This document shows positions 50,667 to 59,867 of a DNA stretch of 64,000 nucleotides, one piece after another. Source of the stretch: Bacteroidota bacterium (GTDB taxonomy: Bacteria; Bacteroidota; Bacteroidia; Chitinophagales; Chitinophagaceae). A program made the position numbers and the translations under genes. Position 1 is the stretch's first letter; every line of letters begins with the position of its first letter. The stretch spans positions 1 through 64,000 of the forward strand of contig JAEWKC010000006.1 in assembly GCA_023386235.1 (NCBI GenBank), in the 5' to 3' direction. The notes beneath the pieces were generated by a model. That model was not told the origin of the DNA. It worked only from the letters and a program-made list of their open reading frames with translations, and ran no database searches.

Positions 50667-52073
50667 TTATTTTAATTCAATTGGTCCGTAAAAATAATCG
50701 CTTGTAGCACCTTCTACATGGAAGCCAGCAAAACTTCTGTACAATGGGCTGGTGTTTGGTATGGTGGTGGGTAACCATGCTGCTATAAACGCCCTGGTGG
50801 TAAGATAGGGTAGTATTATTTGGTCAAAACCTGTTTTGATGCTTGCAATACCTCCGTTGGTATAAGTAGTACCGCTACCCTCCGGAATGGCTTTGGTAAA
50901 TATAGTGCGTCCGGTAGTAGTATTAATGGTGAATTTAAAATTATAATCTCCGAAATACACGGTTGTTCCTGTACCTTGTGTAAACTCTACTCTGAATGCC
51001 ATTATGGAATCATTTATAAATCTGAACTGTACAGCTTGTACATTCCAGCCACCGGCTGCTAATGCATTTCTGTAATTATTATATACAGTGTTGAATGCCG
51101 CAGATCTGCCATAAGTTGTATAATGGGTAGCTGTGGGATTGTAAGTAATAGTATTTACTCTGTTATTGGCTATCATTAGCGGCAGGATTGTAGTGGAAAC
51201 ATCCTCGGGGTCTTTAACGCCGTAAAGATCTTTCAATGCTGTTTGTATCTCGGCTTGCAGTTCATGAAAATTTATGGCAAAATATGTATCAAAGTAGTCA
51301 ATTACATCTTTCTCTTTGGCTAATAATGCTGCTCTGGCTGTCGGGTTGGTTGTGTTGATATAGTTGTTAAACCATTGCTGACCTTCTACAAGCAAATGCG
51401 CAATCATTTCGGCAAAGTCTTCGCTATAGGAGCTGCGAGAATATCGAGAGATAAATCCCAACTCTTTCGCTAACTCAGCTGTATTAGCACTTCCTGTCCA
51501 GTCGGTAGTGTAGTCTGCTTTAGAAATAGTTTCAAATGATGGCGGAATAGCCACGTTTTGGTTAATGATGTGCGTGAATTCGTGATGAATAGTACGCATA
51601 ACCCTCCTTACACTTTCACCACTATTCAAGTTAATGCCGTTTAATTCGTATAGTACTACTCTGCGTCCGCCATCGGCGGTGCCTAAGACAATGCTGCCAT
51701 TATCGTTATAGGAAGGGGAGCCATATAATACAAATTGTTTTGGCGTTAGTTTTTTTATAAAAGTAATACCGGCTACTTTTTCGTAAGGCTTTAAGAATAT
51801 ATTGCGAACCGCTCTCATGGTAGGCAGCACTCTGTCTAGTTCTACGGGAGATATGTTGCGTGATACATCTGTAAGATTTCTTTCAAATCTGTATACTGTT
51901 TGAATGTTGAAAGGAATATTTAAGCTATCCGTCAGCCATTTGTCAATAACGGGATCGGGAATATAATTGTCTGCGTTATATTTGGTCAGGTCTACATCTA
52001 AAGGCCCGTCGCTTTTTTTACAGGCGCCTAATATAACTGTAAACAAAAGTATATATAAAATGTAGTTCTTCAT
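50667..52073 (-). CDS. substrate-import-associated zinc metallohydrolase lipoprotein
   Basis: 468 residues. Lipoprotein signal (Cys18, LGAC). HExxH zinc site at 164-168 (HEFTH) within RRVMRTIHHEFTHIINQ; SEDFAEMIAHLL (about 217-228) likely supplies the third ligand. The C-terminal half is beta-rich (FRFINDSIMAFRVEFTQG, FKFTINTTTGRTIFTKAI) and resembles the DUF4302 protein's end. This family (LP_HExxH) is encoded beside TonB-dependent SusC-type receptors. It probably cleaves a peptide or amide bond in the substrate at the cell surface; substrate unknown. Confidence 0.88.
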   Translation of the reverse strand: MKNYILYILLFTVILGACKKSDGPLDVDLTKYNADNYIPDPVIDKWLTDSLNIPFNIQTVYRFERNLTDVSRNISPVELDRVLPTMRAVRNIFLKPYEKVAGITFIKKLTPKQFVLYGSPSYNDNGSIVLGTADGGRRVVLYELNGINLNSGESVRRVMRTIHHEFTHIINQNVAIPPSFETISKADYTTDWTGSANTAELAKELGFISRYSRSSYSEDFAEMIAHLLVEGQQWFNNYINTTNPTARAALLAKEKDVIDYFDTYFAINFHELQAEIQTALKDLYGVKDPEDVSTTILPLMIANNRVNTITYNPTATHYTTYGRSAAFNTVYNNYRNALAAGGWNVQAVQFRFINDSIMAFRVEFTQGTGTTVYFGDYNFKFTINTTTGRTIFTKAIPEGSGTTYTNGGIASIKTGFDQIILPYLTTRAFIAAWLPTTIPNTSPLYRSFAGFHVEGATSDYFYGPIELK

Positions 52074-52090
52074 TTGTATAATTTTTTTAA

Positions 52091-53569
52091 TTAACGGGGA
52101 TTTAATTCAATTCCTGAAATGGTTGCTTCTTGAGGAATTTGAAACACTCTGCGGTTGTCATCCGGCTCTAATGTTTCTGTAGTTTCAGTACCATCTGCTG
52201 CTAAATGAGTGTGTACCGATGGAATTCTATGCCTTAACATGTCCATCCAGCGCATTCCTTCGCCCATAAAAGCAATTTGTTTAAATTGTAATATAGTTTT
52301 TATTAAGGCTTCTTTATCGTCTGTTTCATTAAAAAACTGCTTTGCTTTATCGAGTGTAACAGCATGGGTTGTAGCATTATAATTGACGATGCGTACGCTT
52401 GCAAATTGATTGAGATCTTTAAGTGCGTCTGTAAAATTACCCTTGTTTACATAGGCTTCGGCTCTGTTAATCAATGCTTCGTCCGATACAAAAAGTGGTG
52501 TCATTACATAAGGATAACCTATGCCTGCAGCAACATTTGTATAATGGAAATATTCACGCAAAATATATACAGTATAATGGGGTACTCCATAGCTGATGCC
52601 TTTATTATAAAAGGCTGCGCCTGCTACAGTATTTCCATTATACACTTCCTGAAACTTTTGCGTGCCAAATCCATAGCGGCTTCCGGCAGATGCGGTACTA
52701 CGCTGATAAACACTATAAGTTTCGTTGAGTAATAAATTATATTTTTGATCGGCTCTGGTAGCCATTATATTATATTCATTCAAAGTAGCATTGCGCCATT
52801 CGGTAGCTTGTGGTCTAAGATTTCCGGTAAAATCTCCGTTAGGAAATATTCTATTTGCTGCTGCAATAGCTTTATCCCATTCGCCTTTAAAAAGATAGAA
52901 ACGTGCTGCAAATGCATGGGCCGCAGGAGCCGTGAAGTGATATTTAGGTACCTGCCATTGGCCACCGGCAAGCAATGGGATGCCTGCTTCCAGGTCTTCT
53001 TGTATTTTTTGATAAACTGTGGCTACTGTACCTCGCTCATACATTTTAATTACTTCAGTTTCTGGTTCGGTAACATATGGTATTCCCGGAGCATCATTCG
53101 CAGCACCAATTTGGTAAGCTTTCGCAAAAAAAGTAACGAGCATAAAATGAGCGTATGCTCTTGCTACTAAAGCTTCTCCTTTGTAAGGATTGGCTGCTGT
53201 TCCTAAATTATATTTCTCTATTGATTCTAAAGCCTGATTAGCTGCTGCTATTCCGGCATATAAACCATTCCAGTATTCAGTGGGTGTATTGTTGCCATCA
53301 GCTTCTATGTCTTTCCAAAAATACAAATCAGGAAATGGCTCATTCAAATGCCCTACACCTACACCTTTATCTTGTACATTATCAGAATAGGTTTCTGCCA
53401 TTGCCAAATAGTTGCGTTTGGGATAAGCCGACGTTACTAATTGAGCTACTTTATCCACAGTATTTACTTCTGCTCTCATATCGGGATCTTTATCCAGATA
53501 TTTCTTACAAGATCCTAATGCTATAAGAATTACGAAAGCAGTGATTATATTTATATGTATTTTTTTCAT
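52091..53569 (-). CDS. SusD-family starch-binding-like lipoprotein
   Basis: 492 residues. Lipoprotein signal (Cys21, LGSC). SusD fold: N-terminal YLDKDPDMRAEVNTVDKVAQLV, TPR-like helices (EYWNGLYAGIAAANQALESIEKYN; ALVARAYAHFMLVTFFAKAYQ) and a C-terminal segment ending RRVFQIPQEATISGIELNPR. SusD proteins are surface lids that deliver a ligand to the SusC channel. 10 bases downstream of susC. The residues do not reveal whether the ligand is a glycan or a peptide; the neighbouring HExxH protein favours a peptide or glycopeptide. Confidence 0.93.
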   Translation of the reverse strand: MKKIHINIITAFVILIALGSCKKYLDKDPDMRAEVNTVDKVAQLVTSAYPKRNYLAMAETYSDNVQDKGVGVGHLNEPFPDLYFWKDIEADGNNTPTEYWNGLYAGIAAANQALESIEKYNLGTAANPYKGEALVARAYAHFMLVTFFAKAYQIGAANDAPGIPYVTEPETEVIKMYERGTVATVYQKIQEDLEAGIPLLAGGQWQVPKYHFTAPAAHAFAARFYLFKGEWDKAIAAANRIFPNGDFTGNLRPQATEWRNATLNEYNIMATRADQKYNLLLNETYSVYQRSTASAGSRYGFGTQKFQEVYNGNTVAGAAFYNKGISYGVPHYTVYILREYFHYTNVAAGIGYPYVMTPLFVSDEALINRAEAYVNKGNFTDALKDLNQFASVRIVNYNATTHAVTLDKAKQFFNETDDKEALIKTILQFKQIAFMGEGMRWMDMLRHRIPSVHTHLAADGTETTETLEPDDNRRVFQIPQEATISGIELNPR

Positions 53570-53579
53570 ATTTTAAAAA

Positions 53580-56500
53580 TTAAAGTCCAAGTTTTATTGA
53601 AAGAGTATATTGTCTTGGTATGGGCATTGCCACACCACCATTGTTAAAAAATTCAGGATCTGCTCCGTTTAGTTTTTTGTCTGAATATAGTAAAGCAATA
53701 TTATTACCCACCAGTGCAATTTGAGCGGACGAAAGTCCCCATGAGTTTATCATTTTATTTGGCAGCATATAAGCCAGTGATATATTTTTGAATCTCACAA
53801 AATCGCCTTTGGCTACACGTTCGGTAGAGTAATTATAGGCATTGTAAGGATAGGTAGCGCTTACTGTACTGCCGTTGTTACGCCTTACATTGTTATTGGC
53901 TACATATAAATCTAACAGTGCGGGGATATTTGTTTTTGTTTCATCGCCGGGCATTATCCATCGGTTAACCATATCTTTTGACATAGAGATCATATCTGTA
54001 TATCTTGCGGCAAAAGTGGGTTGTAACCTTACATAATTGCCTGCCGCGAAAGTGAATAATGCTGATAAAGAAAATCCTTTGTAAGATAATCTGTTAAAGA
54101 ATCCCCCGGTAAATATGGGGTCTACAGGACCATGGTAATGCAAGTAGTCTACGTCGTCACTTTGTAGGTATAAATATGTGTCATTTTCTCCCTTTTCATT
54201 GATAAAGGTAGGGTAACCGTAGTTTGGATTTAAGCCATCAAATTGTATAGAGAATAAACCTCTTTGTGCATACCCTTCCATAGCGCCTCCTTCTGCTCTT
54301 ACAAGTGTCCAAATATTAGGATTTACATCCAGTTTGGTAATTTTGTTTTCATTATAACCAAAGTTGAATTGTGTACGCCAGTTAAGGCCTTCGGGATTGC
54401 GGATAACATTTCCTGCAATCGTAACCTCTATACCTTGTGCCGTCATTTTTCCATAATTGGCAGTTTTTTGGAATTGACCACCTATACCTGAAGTACGGAT
54501 AAGGCCTATCAAATCAAAAATATCGCGCTTGTACCAGTCAACGGTCAGGTCAATCCTTTTTTCAAAAAAAGATAAATCTGTACCAATATTTAATTCATAT
54601 AGTTTTTCCCATGTTAGTTCTGAGTTTTCTAAGCTGCTGATAGCAATAGCAGCTTCTTTCTCATTTTCATAAGGTCTATATGTTATTTGATTGTAAAATA
54701 CAGCCGAAGAGTTGGTGGCATTTCCCAAGTTTCCTACTAAGCCATATGTGGCACGCATACGTGCAGAGGATAGTATTTTGTTTTCTGGATTAAAGAAGTT
54801 TTCACGGTCAATGTCCCAGGCAGCTGATATATTCCATGTAGGTACCCACCGTGCTACAGATGATCTGCCCATAAGATTAGCTCCGTCATATCTGAAAGTA
54901 CCATTTAAAGTATATTTTTCTTGAAATGAATAAGCTGCTCTGAACATATTGGCAACAAAACGCTCAAAACCGTAATTCATCCCAAAGTAAGGCTGCCCGC
55001 CTTCGATCATTTTTTTGAAATACCGATAATTTGGATTGACTAACCCTCCGTTTTCGTATTGATAAGCAATACCTTGGAAATTAGAAAATTGGCGATCTGT
55101 GTATCTGATTTCTGTCATACCCAATAGGTTAATCCAGTGGGCTTCTCCCCATTTTTTATCGAACTCTAAAGTGTTTCTCATATAGTAGTTCTTAAGACTG
55201 TTGTCGTTTGTATTAAAGAATCCGCCTTCTGGCAATACTACTACGGGAAGACTGTTGGGAATGTCAGGATCTTTATAAAGCTGAATGTTTCCTGCAGCAA
55301 TGGTAGCATCGCCATTAGCTCGGAATGCCTCTGCCATATTAGAGCCCTCCTTTATATAATGTTGTCTTTTTGTATTAGCGAATCTATATGCAGCATCAAA
55401 GGAATAATTAAGTGAAGGGAAAATTTTGTATTTTATTCCACCGCGTACCTGTAATTCATAGCTTTTAAGCTCTAAGTAATTTTTCTCCAACTCATTAAGA
55501 ATATTGAAGGGAGCATAATTCCTCGTGAAATATTCTAAATTTCCTTCTTCATCGTAAGGAGTTAAAAGTCTGCTGGTATTTAATGCATAGGAGTAGGGGT
55601 TTATATCAAAATCTCTGGAGTACTGACCAAATACAGGATCAGAGTTTCTGGTAAGTGTTCCGGGTGCACGCTGATCTCTGACTGAACCATTTACACCAAA
55701 TTCAACGCTTAACTTGTTGTTGATCTTAATATTATTTCTAAAGTTAGCGGTGTAGCGCTTTACATTATCTCCAAGAGATTGCCCGTTATCATTCAGAAAG
55801 CTGGTTGAAAAATAAGTCTGAGCTTTATCAGAACCAGAGGTTATGCTAACGGAATGTTCTTGTAAAAGTGAATTTTTAAACAGAACATCAAACCAATCAG
55901 TATTGGCATTGGCGTAACGTTGTAAGAAGTTAAGTCTGTCAGAAAGCGTATTTTTTAAAGCATAAGAATCTGTAACAGGGTCATAATCGTACATCATATT
56001 GTACATTTTGAAGAAAATACCGCCATCTTTTCCTCTTGATACCTCGCTGTGGTTATAATATCCTTTGTTTTCCAGCTCAAGCATTACAGACATTTGCTCG
56101 GCGGAATTCATAATATCAAACTGGCTGTAGTCGGGCTTTAAATAAGTAGTAAAATTACCGGTGTAGTTGATATTGGCACGACCTTGAGTATTTCTACCTT
56201 TTTTAGTATTTACAACTATTACACCATTCATGGCACGTGCTCCATAAAGAGCGGTTGCTGCCGCATCTCTCAAAATAGTCATTGACTCAATATCATCAGG
56301 GTTGAGGCCCGCTATTGATGAGCCGATAAGTGTATTGGCGTCACCTGTGGTTAAGGCTTCGTTTGAAATATTTACAATGTCTTCTAAAATGATACCGTCA
56401 ATAACCCATAATGGTTTATTGTCGCCGGATAAAGAAGTGGCGCCTCGAATACGAATTTTAGGTGCAGCTCCAAACGTACCAGAAACATTCTGCACAGATA

Positions 56501-56987
56501 CACCTGCAGCCTGGCCTTCAAGCATACGTGAAACATCAGGAACGCCGCTACGCATGGCATCTCTTGCCAAAATTTGCGTACTGGATCCGGTAAATAATTT
56601 TCTGTCAACATTCGTATAGCCCGTAGCTACCACAGTTACATCGTCCAACCTGCTTTTCTCATCATTATTTAAAATGATATTAAGATCGGTATCAGCTCGA
56701 TAAACCAGGGTTTTTGTTTGTTTAGCTACATAACTAAATGTTAATTGATCGCCGTCAGCTACTTCCAATGTGTATTCTCCATTTTCATTGGTAAATATGG
56801 TTTGCTTGGAGCGATCGTTATAAACGCTTGCGTTATGTAAAGGTTCTCCCTCTTCGTCCTTTACGGTTCCTGTTATAGTTTTTGGTTCATCAGATTGTGC
56901 CCACAAAACTTGGGGGAGCGCTAAACCTACAATCATGAATAGCATTATAGCTCGCTTTAAATAATAACTTACGAATGTTTGCAACAT
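53580..56987 (-). CDS. SusC-family TonB-dependent outer membrane receptor
   Basis: 1135 residues. Signal peptide (ends LPQVLWAQ), CarboxypepD_reg-like domain (about 38-115: TITGTVKDEEGEPLHNASVYND), plug with VTVVATGYTNVDRK and IRIRGATSLSGDNKPLWVIDGI, and the SusC signature DAAATALYGARAMNGVIVVNTKKG. The barrel ends IPRQYTLSIKLGL. It imports the ligand handed over by SusD, powered by TonB-ExbBD. First gene of the operon; the 293-base divergent region to the PIG-L gene must hold its promoter, but no good consensus was found. Confidence 0.95.
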   Translation of the reverse strand: MLQTFVSYYLKRAIMLFMIVGLALPQVLWAQSDEPKTITGTVKDEEGEPLHNASVYNDRSKQTIFTNENGEYTLEVADGDQLTFSYVAKQTKTLVYRADTDLNIILNNDEKSRLDDVTVVATGYTNVDRKLFTGSSTQILARDAMRSGVPDVSRMLEGQAAGVSVQNVSGTFGAAPKIRIRGATSLSGDNKPLWVIDGIILEDIVNISNEALTTGDANTLIGSSIAGLNPDDIESMTILRDAAATALYGARAMNGVIVVNTKKGRNTQGRANINYTGNFTTYLKPDYSQFDIMNSAEQMSVMLELENKGYYNHSEVSRGKDGGIFFKMYNMMYDYDPVTDSYALKNTLSDRLNFLQRYANANTDWFDVLFKNSLLQEHSVSITSGSDKAQTYFSTSFLNDNGQSLGDNVKRYTANFRNNIKINNKLSVEFGVNGSVRDQRAPGTLTRNSDPVFGQYSRDFDINPYSYALNTSRLLTPYDEEGNLEYFTRNYAPFNILNELEKNYLELKSYELQVRGGIKYKIFPSLNYSFDAAYRFANTKRQHYIKEGSNMAEAFRANGDATIAAGNIQLYKDPDIPNSLPVVVLPEGGFFNTNDNSLKNYYMRNTLEFDKKWGEAHWINLLGMTEIRYTDRQFSNFQGIAYQYENGGLVNPNYRYFKKMIEGGQPYFGMNYGFERFVANMFRAAYSFQEKYTLNGTFRYDGANLMGRSSVARWVPTWNISAAWDIDRENFFNPENKILSSARMRATYGLVGNLGNATNSSAVFYNQITYRPYENEKEAAIAISSLENSELTWEKLYELNIGTDLSFFEKRIDLTVDWYKRDIFDLIGLIRTSGIGGQFQKTANYGKMTAQGIEVTIAGNVIRNPEGLNWRTQFNFGYNENKITKLDVNPNIWTLVRAEGGAMEGYAQRGLFSIQFDGLNPNYGYPTFINEKGENDTYLYLQSDDVDYLHYHGPVDPIFTGGFFNRLSYKGFSLSALFTFAAGNYVRLQPTFAARYTDMISMSKDMVNRWIMPGDETKTNIPALLDLYVANNNVRRNNGSTVSATYPYNAYNYSTERVAKGDFVRFKNISLAYMLPNKMINSWGLSSAQIALVGNNIALLYSDKKLNGADPEFFNNGGVAMPIPRQYTLSIKLGL

Positions 56988-57280
56988 AAAATTCTTTTTC
57001 AGATTTAAAAGTTTAAATTTTTTTTAATAAGCTAATTAAATTAACATTTAGATGATAAAAGTTGGGCTGTTTATTAAGATTTGTGTAAAAAAACATTGTT
57101 AATACTTTAAAACCAAATTTTAACTATTTTTTAAAGCTAATAAAATGTTAAAAAAATATTTTTTGATGCACATTGAATATTTTTTTAGCTCTTTTCTGAA
57201 CATCGGATTGATTAGATGTGCGTAGAATTTGGGGTTTATAGTTATAGGGCTTTATTTTAAAAAACCCTTATTTTTGAAAA

Positions 57281-59749
57281 ATGAGATATGTTATTTTGCT
57301 GATTTTTTATTTTATTTCCACGCATTCATCTGCTCAGCAGCAGGAGATGACGTCTGCTGACATCTTGCTGAAATTACAAAAGCTTAAAAGCATTGGTTCT
57401 GTGTTATATGTGGCAGCGCATCCCGACGATGAGAATACCCGCCTGTTAACGTATCTGGCCAACGAGAAAAAATTGATGACAACATACCTGTCGCTTACCA
57501 GAGGCGATGGTGGTCAGAATCTTATCGGGAAAGAGCAGGGAGAATTATTAGGTCTGATAAGAACACAGGAGCTATTGGAAGCAAGAAGAACTGACGGAGC
57601 AAGACAGTTTTTTACACGTGCGGTAGACTTTGGCTTTTCTAAAACTCCTGAAGAAACTTTTGAAAAATGGAATTACGACAGCGTGTTGTATGATGTGGTA
57701 CTGGCTATAAGAACACACAGGCCTGATGTAATTATCTGCCGCTTTCCTACTACCGGCGAGGGAGGGCACGGGCATCATACAGCCTCTGCAATCCTTGCAG
57801 AGCAAGCATTTGACGATGCTGCTAATGAAAATAAATTTCCGGAGCAATTACAGCGAACACAAGCCTGGCTAACAAAAAGACTCTTCTGGAATACATTCAA
57901 TTTTGGCTCTGCCAATACCATCAGCGAAGATCAGTTACAACTGGATATAGGCAAATTTAATCCGCTGCTCGGCAAATATTATGGCGAGATAGCTGCCGAT
58001 AGTCGCTCTATGCATAAGAGCCAGGGATTTGGTGCTGCTAAGTCAAGAGGAAAAAGTATCGAATATTTTAAACAGATCAAAGGTGATAAGGTAACAGCAG
58101 ATTTGTTTGAAAACATAGTCTTTGACTGGAACCGTTTTGCGGAGACAAAACATATCAATACGATGATTGATAATATAGTTCACCAGTTTAATACACTTGA
58201 TCCGTCAGCTTCCGTGGATGGATTATTACAATTATATACAACATTAAAGAATATTAAAACTAACAATGATGAACTGAACGGATGGTTGGAGGTAAAGATC
58301 GATGAAACCGAAAATCTCATAATGGCTTGCAGCGGATTATGGGCAGATGCTTACAGCAGCGATTTTACGGTTGCCAGGGGCGATGATATAGATCTATCAT
58401 ATCAGCTTGTATACAGCGGTAATGTACGCGTGAAAACAGGAAAAGATGATGGAGGAAAAATAATTTATTCTCCTTTAGAGAAAAATACATTGCATACATC
58501 GACAGAAACGATTACCATTCCTTCAGGTATTTATACATCAGATCCTTACTGGTTGCGGCTTCCGCAAAAAAATAATTTGTACAGTGTAGCAGATCGTAAT
58601 TTAATTGGTCATGCGGAGCACACAGATGTTTTAGGAATATTGCATATAGAAATTAATGATGTGCCTTTCGATTTGAAGCGGCAGATAAAATATAAACGGG
58701 CAGATCCGGTACATGGAGAAGTATATCGTCCGTTGGAAATCATGCCCGCTTTGGTGTTGAATGTAAAAGATGAAATGATTTTATTTACCGATAACACAGC
58801 TAAAAAAATCAATGTAACGGTGACTGCTTTTAAAGATAATATGCAAGGAAAATTAAAAGTCAGGTCATCAAGAGGATGGAAAGTAAACATTCCCCAACCT
58901 GATTTTACAATAAAAAATAAAAAAGGCGAAGCTGTTGTTGAAATGTTGGTGAATAAAGAGATACAGGCTGCGAACGACTCTCTTTATCTATACATTGAGT
59001 CGGGCAAAGAGCAATACGATAAAATGATAGAATATGTGCAATACGGACATATACAGCCACAATTCAGGCTAAAGCAGGCAGTAATAAAACCGGTAAATAT
59101 AGATGTGAAAATTACAGACAATACAATAGGGTACATACCGGGTTCGGGCGATGATGTTGCTAAGTTTTTAAGCGAGATAGGATACAATGTTACTATACTG
59201 GACAACGAAAAATTAAGAACAGAAGACCTTACAAAATATAACGCTATTATTACGGGTATAAGGGCATTTAATACTAATGAATATTTACAGCCTAATTTTA
59301 CAAAACTGATGCAATACGTGGAAAGTGGCGGTAATCTTATCGTTCAGTACAATACCAGTAGCAACATCGGCCCGTTATTAGGAAAGATAGGTCCTTATGC
59401 GTTTGATATTTCACGAGCAAGAGTTACGGATGAAAATGCCGAAGTTCATTTTATTTTACCTTCACATCCTGCATTAAATTTCCCTAATAAAATCACCCAA
59501 AAAGATTTCGAAAACTGGGTGCAGGAACGAGGTTTGTATTTTGCCGCTAACAAACACAAAGCTTATGAATCTGTGTTGCGCATGCACGATAAAAATGAAT
59601 CTCCGCACGATGGAAGCCTTATCATAGCTAAGTATGGTAAAGGCAATTATGTTTATACGGGTATTTCCTTTTTCAGGCAATTGCCTGCCGGGGTGCCCGG
59701 TGCCTACAGGCTCTTGACAAATTTAATCAGTCTGCCTAAAAATAAATAA
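57281..59749 (+). CDS. exported PIG-L family deacetylase with C-terminal flavodoxin-like domain
   Basis: 822 residues. Signal peptide (MRYVILLIFYFISTHSSA). The LmbE/PIG-L catalytic domain (about 40-290) has AHPDDE (46-51), RRTDGARQFF and the GHGHHTAS zinc His pair. It is followed by a beta-rich middle region (about 380-610) and a C-terminal flavodoxin/GATase-like domain (about 640-815: YNAIITGIRAFNTNEYLQPNFTKLMQYVESGGNLIVQYN). PIG-L enzymes remove acetyl groups from N-acetylglucosaminyl conjugates. The composite architecture is common in Bacteroidota beside symporters, its substrate unknown. First gene of a three-gene operon. Confidence 0.92.
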   Translation: MRYVILLIFYFISTHSSAQQQEMTSADILLKLQKLKSIGSVLYVAAHPDDENTRLLTYLANEKKLMTTYLSLTRGDGGQNLIGKEQGELLGLIRTQELLEARRTDGARQFFTRAVDFGFSKTPEETFEKWNYDSVLYDVVLAIRTHRPDVIICRFPTTGEGGHGHHTASAILAEQAFDDAANENKFPEQLQRTQAWLTKRLFWNTFNFGSANTISEDQLQLDIGKFNPLLGKYYGEIAADSRSMHKSQGFGAAKSRGKSIEYFKQIKGDKVTADLFENIVFDWNRFAETKHINTMIDNIVHQFNTLDPSASVDGLLQLYTTLKNIKTNNDELNGWLEVKIDETENLIMACSGLWADAYSSDFTVARGDDIDLSYQLVYSGNVRVKTGKDDGGKIIYSPLEKNTLHTSTETITIPSGIYTSDPYWLRLPQKNNLYSVADRNLIGHAEHTDVLGILHIEINDVPFDLKRQIKYKRADPVHGEVYRPLEIMPALVLNVKDEMILFTDNTAKKINVTVTAFKDNMQGKLKVRSSRGWKVNIPQPDFTIKNKKGEAVVEMLVNKEIQAANDSLYLYIESGKEQYDKMIEYVQYGHIQPQFRLKQAVIKPVNIDVKITDNTIGYIPGSGDDVAKFLSEIGYNVTILDNEKLRTEDLTKYNAIITGIRAFNTNEYLQPNFTKLMQYVESGGNLIVQYNTSSNIGPLLGKIGPYAFDISRARVTDENAEVHFILPSHPALNFPNKITQKDFENWVQERGLYFAANKHKAYESVLRMHDKNESPHDGSLIIAKYGKGNYVYTGISFFRQLPAGVPGAYRLLTNLISLPKNK

Positions 59750-59750
59750 T

Positions 59751-59867
59751 ATGGAAAATGAAAAGCCGCCTATCTTAAAAAAATGGAGTTACCTGTATTG
59801 GTTAGTGATTGTTGAGCTTTTGATAGTAATCGTTTTACTTTATTTCTTCACTCAATATTATAGATAA
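59751..59867 (+). CDS. 38-residue single-span membrane protein
   Basis: Starts 1 base after the PIG-L stop (TAA-T-ATG). Peptide: MENEKPPILKKWSYLYWLVI, then VELLIVIVLLYFFTQYYR. A short positive-rich N-terminus, one strong transmembrane segment (about 14-33) and a short C-terminus make a bitopic membrane peptide. Its TAA overlaps the ATG of the symporter by one base (TAATG), so the two are translationally coupled. Too short for default gene callers. Probably a small symporter subunit or assembly factor (inference). Confidence 0.75.
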   Translation: MENEKPPILKKWSYLYWLVIVELLIVIVLLYFFTQYYR

